Origin: Acinetobacter brisouii
Lineage (GTDB): Bacteria > Pseudomonadota > Gammaproteobacteria > Pseudomonadales > Moraxellaceae
DNA length: 35,881 nt
Direction: 5' to 3'
Assembly (NCBI RefSeq): GCF_008993995.1
Contig: NZ_BKNN01000028.1
Coordinates: forward strand, 1-35,881
Both the position numbers and the translations under genes were made by a program. Below the pieces are notes generated by a model, which ran no database searches, was not told where the DNA came from, and saw nothing but the letters and a program-made list of their open reading frames with translations. Below, one piece after another: positions 7,912-17,146 of the stretch. Positions within the stretch are counted from its first letter, which is position 1; each line of letters opens with the position of its first letter.

Positions 7912-7940
7912 TTAGCATTTTGAGATAACAAAAGTATAAT
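7912..7940 (+). promoter_or_regulatory. putative sigma-70 promoter of pilBCD
   Basis: A perfect TATAAT (7935-7940) is preceded by TTAGCA (7912-7917) at the ideal 17-base spacing. This would start transcription near 7947, giving a leader of about 48 bases before pilB. The rest of the 290-base gap between tpiA and pilB shows AT-rich sequence with no gene. Confidence 0.5.
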
Positions 7941-7994
7941 TTATCCAATACCAAGTATGAGCAATACGATCCCATCAATAAGGCAAATACATTT

Positions 7995-9704
7995 ATGGCA
8001 GACACACCTATTACGCCACGCTTATCAGGCTTTGCCCGTCGTCTAGTTGCGGAAGGTCACGCTTCAGAAGATAAAATGTTGCAGGCAATTGATGCAGCAA
8101 AAAAATCGAAACAAAATTTAGTTCCTTACTTGATTGATCATTTGCATCTATCAGCATTTATTATCGCTGAGGCGATTTGTGTTGAATTTAGTGAACCATT
8201 GTTTGACCTATCGAGTTATGATATCGCTCAGCTACCACGTGAATTAGTTGAAGAAAAACACATTATTAAACATCGTGTTATTCCTTTAATAAAGCGTGGA
8301 AATAATATTTATATTGCGATTAGCAATCCAACCGATATCGATGCAATTGATGCCATTCGCTTTAGTAGTAAACTTAATCCTGAGTTAGTTATTGTTGAGT
8401 ATGACAAACTTGAAAGTTTTATAAATCAACATTTTGCAGAAAAAGAAGAATTTAGTTTTGGTGATGAAGAATTTGATATCTCCTTAGATGAATCTTCACC
8501 TGAAGAACAAAATTCAGATGAAAATACTAAAGAAGATGAAGCACCAATTGTTAAATACATTAATAAATTATTGGTTGATGCAATTCGTATGGGGGCATCA
8601 GATTTACATTTCGAGCCTTATGAAAAATCTTATCGGGTTCGTTACCGAGTCGATGGTGTCCTACGCCAAATCACAACGCCACCATTGCAACTCGCTAACC
8701 GCCTTGCTTCACGTTTAAAAGTCATGTCACAAATGGACATTTCAGAAAAACGACTCCCTCAAGATGGTCGTATTAAACTAAAACTGTCCAAGACCAAAGC
8801 TATTGACTTTCGTGTTAACTCCTTACCAACCTTGTTTGGTGAAAAATTAGTTCTCCGTATTCTCGATCCATCAAGCGCCATGTTAGGTATTGAAGCCCTC
8901 GGTTATGAAGATGATCAAAAAGCACTATTTTTAGAAGCCTTACATAAGCCCCAAGGCATGGTACTGATTACAGGACCCACAGGTTCGGGGAAAACAGTTT
9001 CTCTATATACAGGTTTAAATATTCTTAACACTGAAAACTCAAATATTTCAACAGCAGAAGATCCTGTCGAAATTAACCTCGAGGGGATTAATCAGGTCAA
9101 TGTTAACCCCAAGGTGGGTTTAAGCTTTGCAACCGCACTACGCTCTTTCTTGCGTCAAGATCCAGACATTATTATGGTCGGGGAGATTCGTGACCTTGAA
9201 ACTGCCGAAATTGCGATTAAAGCAGCACAGACAGGTCACATGGTGCTATCAACACTCCACACCAACAGTGCACCCGAAACCTTGACCCGTTTACGCAATA
9301 TGGGGGTACCCTCGTTTAATATTGCAACTTCTGTTAATTTGGTGATTGCACAACGTCTTGCACGACGCCTATGTTCAAAGTGTAAAATACCACTCGATAT
9401 TCCGACAAACAGTTTATATGAAATGGGGTTCACCACAGAAGATGTGGCAAATCCTGAATTTCAGATTTACCAACCCGTTGGTTGTTCCGAATGCCGTGAA
9501 GGTTATAAAGGACGTGTTGGGGTCTATGAAGTCATGAAAATCACGCCAGAAATCTCCAAACTGATTATGGAAGATGGTAATGCCTTACAAATTGCTGAAA
9601 CTTCAGCCAAATTGGGTTTTCATAACCTGCGACGTTCAGGTTTAAAGAAAGTGATGCAGGGGGTGACTTCTTTACAGGAAGTCAATCGTGTCACAAGTGA
9701 TTAA
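7995..9704 (+). CDS. pilB: type IV pilus assembly ATPase PilB
   Basis: The hexameric ATPase that powers pilin polymerisation in type IV pili, used for twitching and DNA uptake. The 569 residues hold an N-terminal MshEN/T2SSE-N region (about 10-140), an acidic linker (150-182) and the ATPase core. Walker A is GPTGSGKT at 327-334, the Asp box is near 340-360, and Walker B is DIIMVGEIRD at 391-400. The histidine box LSTLHTNSAPET follows. The zinc-binding cysteines are C460, C463, C497 and C500. It leads the pilB-pilC-pilD-coaE cluster on the plus strand; pilC begins 29 bases later. The major pilin and the retraction ATPase PilT are not in this window. Confidence 0.97.
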   Translation: MADTPITPRLSGFARRLVAEGHASEDKMLQAIDAAKKSKQNLVPYLIDHLHLSAFIIAEAICVEFSEPLFDLSSYDIAQLPRELVEEKHIIKHRVIPLIKRGNNIYIAISNPTDIDAIDAIRFSSKLNPELVIVEYDKLESFINQHFAEKEEFSFGDEEFDISLDESSPEEQNSDENTKEDEAPIVKYINKLLVDAIRMGASDLHFEPYEKSYRVRYRVDGVLRQITTPPLQLANRLASRLKVMSQMDISEKRLPQDGRIKLKLSKTKAIDFRVNSLPTLFGEKLVLRILDPSSAMLGIEALGYEDDQKALFLEALHKPQGMVLITGPTGSGKTVSLYTGLNILNTENSNISTAEDPVEINLEGINQVNVNPKVGLSFATALRSFLRQDPDIIMVGEIRDLETAEIAIKAAQTGHMVLSTLHTNSAPETLTRLRNMGVPSFNIATSVNLVIAQRLARRLCSKCKIPLDIPTNSLYEMGFTTEDVANPEFQIYQPVGCSECREGYKGRVGVYEVMKITPEISKLIMEDGNALQIAETSAKLGFHNLRRSGLKKVMQGVTSLQEVNRVTSD

Positions 9705-9733
9705 TACATAGAGATTAAAAAAAGGATAATACT

Positions 9734-10960
9734 ATGGCGGTTAAAAAAGCTGAGGCGATGCCGACATTTGCTTATGCGGGGGTTGATCGTAAGGGTATCA
9801 AGATCAAGGGGGAGCTTTCGGCACGTAATATGGCTTTAGCAAAAATCACCTTAAGAAAACAGGGGATTGATGTTCAGTCTATTCGTGAAAAACGTCGTAA
9901 CATCCTTGAAAATATCTTCAAAAAACGCGTTTCGACACTGGATATCACCATTTTTACACGCCAGCTTGCCACGATGATGAAAGCCGGAGTACCTTTGGTA
10001 CAGAGCTTTGAGATTGTAGCAGAAGGCTTAGATAACCCTGCTATGCGTGAAGTGGTTCTAGGGATTAAAGGTGAGGTTGAAGGAGGAAATACCTTTGCAG
10101 GTGCATTAAAGAAATATCCTCAATATTTCGATCGCTTATTCTGTTCATTGGTTGAATCGGGTGAGCAATCGGGTGCCCTTGAAACCATGCTCGAACGGGT
10201 CGCAATTTATAAAGAGAAAAGCGAACTTTTAAAACAAAAGATCAAAAAAGCCATGAAGTATCCACTTACCGTGATCGTGGTTGCAATTGTTGTCACGATT
10301 ATTTTGATGGTGAAAGTGGTTCCTGTATTCCAAGACTTGTTTAGCTCCTTTGGCGCAGAATTACCAGCATTTACCCAAATGGTGGTCAATATGTCAAAAT
10401 GGATGCAAGAATATTGGTTTATTATGATTATTGGAATTGGTCTCGTTATTTTTGCGATCATCGAGACAAAAAAGCGGAGTCAAAAGTTCAGAGATGGGCT
10501 TGATAAGCTGTCTTTAAAACTTCCGATCTTTGGTGATCTTGTTTATAAAGCGATTATTGCGCGTTATAGCCGTACTCTTGCCACTACTTTTGCTGCAGGT
10601 GTACCTTTAATTGATGCACTAGAATCAACCGCAGGTGCAACCAATAATATTGTATATGAAAAAGCTGTCATGAAAATTCGTGAAGATGTTTCAACAGGTC
10701 AGCAACTCCAATTTGCAATGCGTGCTGCTAACATTTTTCCGTCTATGGCGATCCAAATGGTGGCTATTGGTGAAGAATCGGGTGCATTAGATGCTATGTT
10801 AGATAAGGTTGCCACTTATTATGAAAATGAAGTGGATAATGCTGTTGATGGTTTAACAGCTATGATGGAACCTCTCATTATGGCCATTCTTGGGGTTCTT
10901 GTGGGTGGTTTAGTTGTTGCCATGTATCTTCCAATCTTCCAAATGGGTTCCGTGGTCTAA
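9734..10960 (+). CDS. pilC: type IV pilus inner-membrane platform protein PilC
   Basis: A 408-residue polytopic protein of the GspF/PilC family that forms the inner-membrane platform contacted by PilB. Two GspF domains are visible. The first (about 70-195) has TRQLATMMKAGVPLVQSFE and SGEQSGALETMLERVA. The second (about 270-400) has SRTLATTFAAGVPLIDALES and GEESGALDAMLDKVATYYE. Membrane helices lie near 172-195, 222-242 and at the C-terminus (MMEPLIMAILGVLVGGLVVA). AAGGA is 8 bases before the ATG. Its stop codon overlaps the pilD start in TAATG, so the two are translationally coupled. Confidence 0.97.
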   Translation: MAVKKAEAMPTFAYAGVDRKGIKIKGELSARNMALAKITLRKQGIDVQSIREKRRNILENIFKKRVSTLDITIFTRQLATMMKAGVPLVQSFEIVAEGLDNPAMREVVLGIKGEVEGGNTFAGALKKYPQYFDRLFCSLVESGEQSGALETMLERVAIYKEKSELLKQKIKKAMKYPLTVIVVAIVVTIILMVKVVPVFQDLFSSFGAELPAFTQMVVNMSKWMQEYWFIMIIGIGLVIFAIIETKKRSQKFRDGLDKLSLKLPIFGDLVYKAIIARYSRTLATTFAAGVPLIDALESTAGATNNIVYEKAVMKIREDVSTGQQLQFAMRAANIFPSMAIQMVAIGEESGALDAMLDKVATYYENEVDNAVDGLTAMMEPLIMAILGVLVGGLVVAMYLPIFQMGSVV

Positions 10961-11820
10961 TGTCTGAGTTGCTTGATTATTTCATTCACAATCCGACAGC
11001 ACTATATATTGCCATCGGTTTGCTCAGTCTCTGTATTGGCAGTTTTCTCAATGTCGTAATTTTTCGCACCCCAAAAATGATGGAACAGGAATGGAAACAA
11101 GAATGTCAACTTCTCCTACATCCTGAACAACCCATTATTGAACATGAAAAACTCACCCTGAGCACGCCACCCTCCACTTGCCCAAGCTGCCATTCTGCAA
11201 TTCACTGGTATCAAAATATCCCTGTAATCAGTTGGTTGTTACTTCGTGGACGTTGTGGCAGTTGTCAACATCCAATTAGTAAGCGCTATCCATTGGTTGA
11301 ATTATTGACCTGTGTCTGTTCCATCGTTGTGGTTGCTGTTTTTGGTGCAACTTGGCAAATGCTGGCAGGTGTTGTTTTAACTTGGGTACTGATTGCACTG
11401 ACTTTTATTGATTTTGATACTCAGCTTTTACCCGACCGTTTTACCCTGACGCTGGCAGGTGCTGGTTTAGCTGTAAACAGCTTGAGTTTATATACCACCC
11501 CGACACTCTCGATTTGGGGAGCTGTGATTGGTTTTCTATGTCTATGGGTGGTTTATATCCTCTTTAAAGTCGTGACAGGCAAAGAAGGTATGGGCTATGG
11601 TGACTTCAAGCTACTGGCAGCTTTAGGTGCATGGATGGGACCATTGATGCTACCATTGATTATTTTATTATCTTCAGTGGTGGGAGCTATCATTGGCATC
11701 ATTCTGTTAAAAGTCCGTAAAGAGAATCAGCCTTTTGCCTTTGGCCCATATATTGCAATCGCAGGCTGGATTGCCTTTCTCTGGGGTGATCAGATTATGA
11801 AAGTCTATTTGGGTCAATAA
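10960..11820 (+). CDS. pilD: prepilin peptidase / N-methyltransferase PilD
   Basis: This membrane aspartic protease cleaves the leader from type IV prepilins and type II secretion pseudopilins and methylates the new N-terminus. The 286 residues show the N-terminal domain with the zinc-type cysteine pairs C74/C77 and C99/C102 and the opening GSFLNVVIFRTP. The peptidase domain follows, with catalytic aspartates in FIDFDTQLLPD (about 150-159) and GYGDFK (D215). Hydrophobic helices occur at about 12-33, 115-152, 160-205 and 222-280. It starts inside the pilC stop codon and ends one base before coaE. Confidence 0.97.
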   Translation: MSELLDYFIHNPTALYIAIGLLSLCIGSFLNVVIFRTPKMMEQEWKQECQLLLHPEQPIIEHEKLTLSTPPSTCPSCHSAIHWYQNIPVISWLLLRGRCGSCQHPISKRYPLVELLTCVCSIVVVAVFGATWQMLAGVVLTWVLIALTFIDFDTQLLPDRFTLTLAGAGLAVNSLSLYTTPTLSIWGAVIGFLCLWVVYILFKVVTGKEGMGYGDFKLLAALGAWMGPLMLPLIILLSSVVGAIIGIILLKVRKENQPFAFGPYIAIAGWIAFLWGDQIMKVYLGQ

Positions 11821-11821
11821 C

Positions 11822-12427
11822 ATGTACGTGGTTGGTCTAACAGGTGGTATTGGCAGTGGTAAAACCGTTGCCAGTGACTGGTTCTCTGAGCAAGGCATCG
11901 AAGTTGTTGATGCAGATGTTGTGGCACGTGAAGTCGTTCAAGTCGGGCAACCTGCTCTCTTGCGCATTCAACAGCAGTTTGGAGACTGGGTTCTACTTGA
12001 AAATGGTGAACTCAATCGGCGTGCTTTGCGTGAACATATTTTTCAACATCCTGAAGCGAAAAAGATTTTGGAAAATATTACTCATCCTATTATTCGAGAA
12101 AGCATTATTCAACAGCTAGAGTCAGCACAGAGTCCATATGTGATTCTGGTCTCGCCCCTGCTATTTGAAACTGAGCAAACCCATTTAACTCAACGTAATT
12201 TACTGATTGATACGCCTGAACATTTACAGCTTGAGCGTGCAAGCCAACGTGATCAAAGCTCACATCAGCATATTCAAACCATCATGTCCCATCAAATGCC
12301 CCGTCATGAAAAACAACGGCGTGCCGACGATGTTGTGATGAATGATGGTCAACTCAGCCATCTCTATGCACAGCTTGAACCCTTGCATCAACAGTATCTA
12401 GACGATGCAAAAAAAACAGCTTCTTAA
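11822..12427 (+). CDS. coaE: dephospho-CoA kinase
   Basis: The last enzyme of coenzyme A synthesis, phosphorylating the 3'-hydroxyl of the ribose of dephospho-CoA. The 201 residues begin with the P-loop VGLTGGIGSGKT (residues 4-15). Then come DADVVAREVV (substrate side), ITHPIIR and SPLLFET, with the lid region LQLERASQRD. Genes for CoaE commonly follow pilD in gamma-proteobacteria. The final codons form one arm of a terminator hairpin shared with the opposing transporter gene: the protein ends AKKTAS and its stop codon overlaps the opposing stop. Confidence 0.96.
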   Translation: MYVVGLTGGIGSGKTVASDWFSEQGIEVVDADVVAREVVQVGQPALLRIQQQFGDWVLLENGELNRRALREHIFQHPEAKKILENITHPIIRESIIQQLESAQSPYVILVSPLLFETEQTHLTQRNLLIDTPEHLQLERASQRDQSSHQHIQTIMSHQMPRHEKQRRADDVVMNDGQLSHLYAQLEPLHQQYLDDAKKTAS

Positions 12428-12444
12428 TGTGAAGCTGTTTTTTT
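12410..12444. terminator. bidirectional terminator inside the overlapping ends of coaE and the EamA gene
   Basis: AAAAAAACAGCTTC (12410-12423) and GAAGCTGTTTTTTT (12431-12444) form a perfect 14-base-pair stem around the 7-base loop that contains both stop codons. Each strand carries a U-run on its 3' arm, so it can stop transcription from both sides. The arms are coding in both genes, giving CoaE the ending KKTAS and the transporter the ending KKTASH. Confidence 0.9.
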
Positions 12445-13347
12445 CTGTGCAGCAAGTTGTTCCTCTAAGGCATCTTTACGCTTAAACCAACGCCAAGGCT
12501 GCAAGGCTCCAACACCCATGCCAATCAAACCACAAATCATTGCAGTATTTAACGGTTCACCCAACAATGGCACAGCCACAATTGCAGCCATAAACGGTGC
12601 AAGGGTGACAATACTTCCTGTTTTAAAAGCCCCGAGACGTTCAATCGCAGCCACATAACTCAAGGTTGCAACAATCACGACCAAGATGCCATGAAAAAAG
12701 CCTTGGATGGCTAAATGCATGATGCTCGCATCATGAAAATGCTTCGGTAAGAACAGAATATAGATTGGCAAGTAAATCAGCGCTGACCAGATCGCCACCC
12801 CACTCATCGACTGCCAAGCTGACAATTTCCAATGCTTCAGCAGTACCGTAAATACGCCCCACCAAATCGCCGACAAGAAAAATAGACCATCGCCAATATT
12901 CAAGGCAACATGGGTTTCTTCATACATCATCACACTCATCGCCGAAATGGCTACGAGCATAATGATTAAACTGATCCATGTATGTTTATCAAAAGGCTGC
13001 TTAAACAGCAGATACCCTGCCACTGCGGTGCATAATGGGATACAACCATTTAGAAAAATGGCTGCGTGGGCAGCAGGCACATAATGAAAAGCAGAATAGG
13101 ACGTCAAGCAATAAGCAACACCGCCAAGCAGTCCCAAAATAAATGGCTCTCTTTTCCACAAAAATGCAGTTTCCCGACGCCAGATTAAGATCGGCATCAG
13201 AATACTAAAACCTATCGTAAAACGTAGAGCACACACATCCCATGCGCTGATATGCCACTGTGCATTGAGACGGGAGAAGATCGTAAATCCTCCCCAAATC
13301 AACATGGTGATTGCAACAAATAAATAGCCTTGATTACGTGAGGTCAT
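12424..13347 (-). CDS. EamA-family (DMT superfamily) transporter
   Basis: A 307-residue inner-membrane protein with about ten hydrophobic helices arranged as two EamA repeats (about 8-140 and 150-285), the layout of drug/metabolite exporters of RhaT/YdcZ type. The first repeat begins GYLFVAITMLIWGGFTIFSR. The region ALRFTIGFSILMPILIW and a second-repeat LGAFKTGSIVTLAPFMAAIV are typical. The C-terminus is a charged cytoplasmic tail. Substrate cannot be predicted; members export amino acids, purines or small toxic compounds. It follows rlmB by 19 bases on the minus strand and meets coaE tail-to-tail with overlapping stop codons. Confidence 0.9.
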   Translation of the reverse strand: MTSRNQGYLFVAITMLIWGGFTIFSRLNAQWHISAWDVCALRFTIGFSILMPILIWRRETAFLWKREPFILGLLGGVAYCLTSYSAFHYVPAAHAAIFLNGCIPLCTAVAGYLLFKQPFDKHTWISLIIMLVAISAMSVMMYEETHVALNIGDGLFFLSAIWWGVFTVLLKHWKLSAWQSMSGVAIWSALIYLPIYILFLPKHFHDASIMHLAIQGFFHGILVVIVATLSYVAAIERLGAFKTGSIVTLAPFMAAIVAVPLLGEPLNTAMICGLIGMGVGALQPWRWFKRKDALEEQLAAQKKTASH

Positions 13348-13366
13348 CGCTCGCTCGAATGATCAC

Positions 13367-14116
13367 TTAAATGCTGTTGCGCTGGCGGCAAGCCTCGTAC
13401 AGTGCCATTCCCGTTGCAACGCTCACATTTAAGCTTTGTAGGTTACCTGACATAGGAATAAAAACAGTTTGATCACACTGGCTTTGTGTAATTGGACGAA
13501 GACCTGTATCTTCTGCCCCCATAACAATGGTCACAGCGCCTGTAAAATCAAATTTTTGAATTGGTAAAGCCTTTTCATCCAGCATCGTACCCACAACACG
13601 CACATGATGTTCTTCTTTAATATGCGCCAAAGTACGTGCCAAGTTAGTCACCTGAATAAATGCCACTTTTTCTGCGCCGCCTGCCGCAACTTTACGTGCA
13701 GTTGGTGTCAAACTTGCAGAGCGGTCACGTGGAACAATCACCGCTTGCACGCTCATTGCAGCTGCAGTACGAATACATGCACCCAAGTTATGCGGGTCTG
13801 TGACTTGATCGAGTGCCAAAAGCAAAGCATTTGGATGTTGTTCAAGCAGTTGATCGAGATCTTTTTCATTTAAAGTTGGATGTGCACGTACAGCAGCCAC
13901 AATCCCTTGGTGAAATGGCAAACCTGCCAGTTTTTCCAAGCTGTCACGACTCGCCTTTTGCACACTGATGCCAAATGGCTCAGCCAGTTGCAAAATACGT
14001 TGCAAACGTTGATCATCACGCCCTTTAAGGGTAAATAAAGTCAGTACTCGTTCTGGCTCAAGTTCCAACAGTGATTCCACTGAATGTACGCCATAGTAGT
14101 ATTCTGGTTTTGCCAT
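13367..14116 (-). CDS. rlmB: 23S rRNA (guanosine-2251-2'-O)-methyltransferase
   Basis: A 249-residue SpoU/TrmH-type enzyme, the same size as E. coli RlmB (243), which 2'-O-methylates G2251 in the peptidyl-transferase P-loop of 23S rRNA. The N-terminal substrate-binding domain (YYYGVHSVESLLELEPERVL) is followed by the knotted SPOUT domain with its three motifs: DQVTDPHNLGACIRTA, VMGAEDTGLRP and LNVSVATGMALYEACRQ. GAGG lies about 10 bases before the ATG. It precedes the EamA transporter gene on the minus strand and probably shares its transcript. Confidence 0.95.
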   Translation of the reverse strand: MAKPEYYYGVHSVESLLELEPERVLTLFTLKGRDDQRLQRILQLAEPFGISVQKASRDSLEKLAGLPFHQGIVAAVRAHPTLNEKDLDQLLEQHPNALLLALDQVTDPHNLGACIRTAAAMSVQAVIVPRDRSASLTPTARKVAAGGAEKVAFIQVTNLARTLAHIKEEHHVRVVGTMLDEKALPIQKFDFTGAVTIVMGAEDTGLRPITQSQCDQTVFIPMSGNLQSLNVSVATGMALYEACRQRNSI

Positions 14117-14157
14117 GAACGGATGACCTCAAAAAAACAATGCAAATAAAAAAATAA

Positions 14158-14185
14158 AATCCTGCAAAGCCAACTTTACAGGATT
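14158..14185 (-). terminator. rho-independent terminator of ppnP
   Basis: AATCCTG/CAGGATT with a further AAAG/CTTT after one mismatch forms a stem around a 4-base loop. In the minus-strand transcript the hairpin is followed by TTTATTTTTTTATT (about 14157-14144). It lies 40 bases after the ppnP stop. Confidence 0.8.
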
Positions 14186-14224
14186 GATGATGAGCATAGT
14201 TTAACGGATTTTACCGTGTTTTGC

Positions 14225-14548
14225 TTAACCTTCTAGGTGGCAAACGTAGTCCAAAACTTCATCTGTTTCGATTTTGAATGTACTGTTGCCTGGTACATAG
14301 AAAGACTGACCTGCACGGAACAGTTCACTCGTTTCACTGTCTGCGATTTTGACGCGGCATTCACCTGAAATAATTTCCATACGTTCAGGGACATGTGTTT
14401 CAAACGTTAAAGCTTGTTCTGTAGGTAAGATAACCCCGAGCGTTTTTTTCGTTCCATCTTCAAATTGAACTGTATGGCTAATACATAAGCCACCAAAATA
14501 AACATTTGATTTTTTTACCACTGAAACATGATCATACTGAGCAGACAT
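14225..14548 (-). CDS. ppnP: pyrimidine/purine nucleoside phosphorylase PpnP
   Basis: A small cupin of the PpnP (YaiE, formerly DUF1255) family, which in E. coli phosphorolyses several purine and pyrimidine nucleosides to free base and ribose 1-phosphate. The 107 residues contain the family pattern: [62 protein letters not shown] and a C-terminal YVCHLEG. I chose the ATG at 14548, which has GGAG 8 bases upstream; a start at 14572 would add 8 residues without a good ribosome site. It stands alone on the minus strand with its own terminator. Confidence 0.92.
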   Translation of the reverse strand: MSAQYDHVSVVKKSNVYFGGLCISHTVQFEDGTKKTLGVILPTEQALTFETHVPERMEIISGECRVKIADSETSELFRAGQSFYVPGNSTFKIETDEVLDYVCHLEG

Positions 14549-14820
14549 GCGTATTCTCCAAATAATGCGCATTTATTTTAAATAAAGTGGGTCTAGTTTA
14601 ATTAGGGCTGAGTCTTGAATCAATCATCATCTAATTTTACTGTGAATTAGCAATTTTTATACCGTAAGCGATTTTTTAGCGTCAGAATATACGATTGATA
14701 TAAAAATCTTATTTACAGCGTCAAGATGTTTTGTATGATCATGTTCAAACGATGAAACTGTTGTGACTCAAAACTCGATTCATTTAAACATCATTTTTCG
14801 CAGTCTGGATGCGTCCATAT

Positions 14821-16497
14821 ATGTTGACTCACTTAACTCTCATTAATTTTGCTTTAGCTGATCATTTAGCCTTAGATATTGAGGCAGGCTTTCATGTCCT
14901 AACTGGGGAAACAGGCGCAGGAAAATCCTTGCTGCTCGATGCCCTTTCTGTTTGCCTTGGTGAGCGTACCGATAGTCATATGGTGCGTTATGGCACAGAT
15001 AAAGCCGATGTCACTGCAATTTTTAGCTATGCTGAAAATTCCTTAGAGGCTCAGTGGCTCACCGCACATGAGCTTGCAGATGAATCTGGTGAAATTCACT
15101 TAAGACGTGTTATTTTTGCCACAGGACGCAGTAAGGCATGGATTAATGGACGCCCAACTAGTCTGGCTGAACTCAAAGATTTAGGGCGCTTATTGGTTCA
15201 ACTTTATAGTCAGCACAGCCAACAGCAACTGCTTGAACCACCCTATCCAAAACAATGGCTCGACCGCTACAGTAACTTTGCCAAACCTGCTCAAGCGACT
15301 CGTGATGCCTATAGCACTTGGCAAAAAGCCATTCGTCAGCATGAACACGCACTACAGGCTCAAGCCACACGTTTACAGCGAATTGCGACGCTTGAATTGC
15401 AACTCGAAGAACTCGAAGACATCTTGCAATATAACTACGCTGAAATCGAGCAAGAGTTTGACCGTCTCAGCCACCATGAACACATCATGCAGGACTGTGC
15501 CTACGGTTTAAATGTTCTTGATGAAGCAGAACAAAACCTGACTCAAGAACTGGCAAGCGTGGTGCGCCGCTTTGAAAGTCATGTTGGACGCAGTGAACAA
15601 CTTTCCAATATTTATACCGCACTGGTTAATGCGCAAAGCGAACTTGAAGATGCAACGGGCAATTTACGTCAGTTTATTGACCGTCAGAGCTTTGACCCTG
15701 AACGCATGGAACAACTTAATCAGCAGCTTGAAATCTTCCATCGTTTGGCACGTAAATACCGCACCCAGCCCGATGAGCTACAAGCTGAATATGCCACATG
15801 GCAACAGGAGCTTGAACAATTACAACAACTGGATGATCCTGAAACCCTTGCAGAACATGTCAAAGAAACTGAACAGGCATTTTTAGCATTGGCAGCACAG
15901 CTTGATCAATTACGTCGAGATGCCGCCACACCACTGGCTAAACTACTGACTGAACAGGTGAAGCCATTGGCACTGCCTGAAGCCTACTTTGAATTTAAGT
16001 TTGAACCTCTAGAACAGCCAAGTGCTGAGGGTTTAAGTTTCATTCAACTGCTGTTTACAGCCAATAAAGGGATTCCTGCACAACCATTGGCACGCGTTGC
16101 TTCAGGCGGTGAGTTGTCACGGATTGCCTTGGTGATGCAAGTCATGAATGCCGAAAAAACCGATGCTGAGGTGTTGGTATTCGATGAAATTGATGTCGGG
16201 ATTAGTGGTGGAACGGCTGAAATTGTCGGGCGTTTGCTCTCTGACTTGGCACGACATGTGCAGATTCTGTGTATTACGCACCAAGCACAAGTTGCCGCAC
16301 AGTCTGATCAGCATTTATTGGTTCAAAAACAGCAAACCGACCCTGCAAGCAGCACAATTTTTGCCCTCAACGAAGAGCAGCGCATTCAGGAACTGGCTCG
16401 TATGACAGGGGGTGTCGAGATCAACAATACCACGTTGCAACATGCCAAACAGCTACGCCAATTGAAATTCCAGCATACAAAGATCGGAAAATCCTAA
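14821..16497 (+). CDS. recN: DNA repair protein RecN
   Basis: An SMC-like ATPase that acts early in recombinational repair of double-strand breaks. The 558 residues have an N-terminal ATPase half with Walker A GETGAGKS at about 29-36, two long coiled-coil stretches rich in Gln, Leu and Glu (about 150-220 and 290-375), and a C-terminal half. The latter has the ABC signature VASGGELSRIAL and Walker B EVLVFDEIDVGISGG, followed by the switch histidine in ITHQAQVA. The ATG at 14821 matches the usual RecN start (MLTHLTLINFAL); an in-frame ATG lies four codons upstream. No SOS box was recognised in the 270 bases before it. Confidence 0.96.
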   Translation: MLTHLTLINFALADHLALDIEAGFHVLTGETGAGKSLLLDALSVCLGERTDSHMVRYGTDKADVTAIFSYAENSLEAQWLTAHELADESGEIHLRRVIFATGRSKAWINGRPTSLAELKDLGRLLVQLYSQHSQQQLLEPPYPKQWLDRYSNFAKPAQATRDAYSTWQKAIRQHEHALQAQATRLQRIATLELQLEELEDILQYNYAEIEQEFDRLSHHEHIMQDCAYGLNVLDEAEQNLTQELASVVRRFESHVGRSEQLSNIYTALVNAQSELEDATGNLRQFIDRQSFDPERMEQLNQQLEIFHRLARKYRTQPDELQAEYATWQQELEQLQQLDDPETLAEHVKETEQAFLALAAQLDQLRRDAATPLAKLLTEQVKPLALPEAYFEFKFEPLEQPSAEGLSFIQLLFTANKGIPAQPLARVASGGELSRIALVMQVMNAEKTDAEVLVFDEIDVGISGGTAEIVGRLLSDLARHVQILCITHQAQVAAQSDQHLLVQKQQTDPASSTIFALNEEQRIQELARMTGGVEINNTTLQHAKQLRQLKFQHTKIGKS

Positions 16498-16591
16498 AGA
16501 AAAAACTATTGGCGAAAGCGATTTCGTCTTGTATGTTGATAAAAGGACTCAATATAACATTGATACAGCGAATTTTAGGAGAATGGCTTAG

Positions 16592-17146
16592 GTGAGCAAA
16601 CAATATTTGACGCATCGTTGTCTGATTGCTCCCCCTGACATGGCAGACGATTTTTTTGCCAACACCGTGATTTATTTGGCTCGTCACGATGCCGATGGTG
16701 CACAGGGAATTATCATTAACCGCCCAGCAGGGATTCAAGTCAAAGAATTACTTAATGACTTGGAAATTGATGCAGACAATGTACAGCCGCACGAAGTCTT
16801 GCAAGGTGGACCTCTACGCCCTGAGGCAGGCTTTGTTTTACATACAGGACAGCCAGTTTGGCATTCCTCAATTGCGGTTGGTGAAAATATCTGCATTACC
16901 ACCAGTAAAGATATTTTGGATGCGATTGCTCACAATGAAGGCGTTGGACGTTATCAAATCGCTTTAGGTTATGCCAGCTGGACAAAAAATCAGCTTGAAG
17001 AAGAAATCGCTCGCGGTGACTGGCTGATGTGTGATGCCGATATGGATCTGATTTTTAACTTGCCTTACCTTGACCGTTGGGATGCTGCCTATAAAAAAAT
17101 CGGCATTGATCGTAACTGGCTCGCTTCCGAGATTGGTCATGCTTGA
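16592..17146 (+). CDS. YqgE/AlgH-family protein (UPF0301)
   Basis: A 184-residue protein of the conserved YqgE family (AlgH in Pseudomonas), whose precise biochemical role is not settled. The opening [20 protein letters not shown], then [36 protein letters not shown] and a C-terminal [20 protein letters not shown] are the family hallmarks. It begins with GTG, preceded by AGGAG at about 10 bases; the closer ATG there meets a stop at once. It overlaps the next gene, ruvX, by 8 bases, an arrangement (yqgE-yqgF) conserved in many proteobacteria. Confidence 0.93.
   Translation: MSKQYLTHRCLIAPPDMADDFFANTVIYLARHDADGAQGIIINRPAGIQVKELLNDLEIDADNVQPHEVLQGGPLRPEAGFVLHTGQPVWHSSIAVGENICITTSKDILDAIAHNEGVGRYQIALGYASWTKNQLEEEIARGDWLMCDADMDLIFNLPYLDRWDAAYKKIGIDRNWLASEIGHA

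Noticed and set aside
17070-17138. A longer ruvX start
   Set aside because: It would overlap yqgE by 77 bases and add residues unlike the family; starts at 17139 or 17154 fit better.
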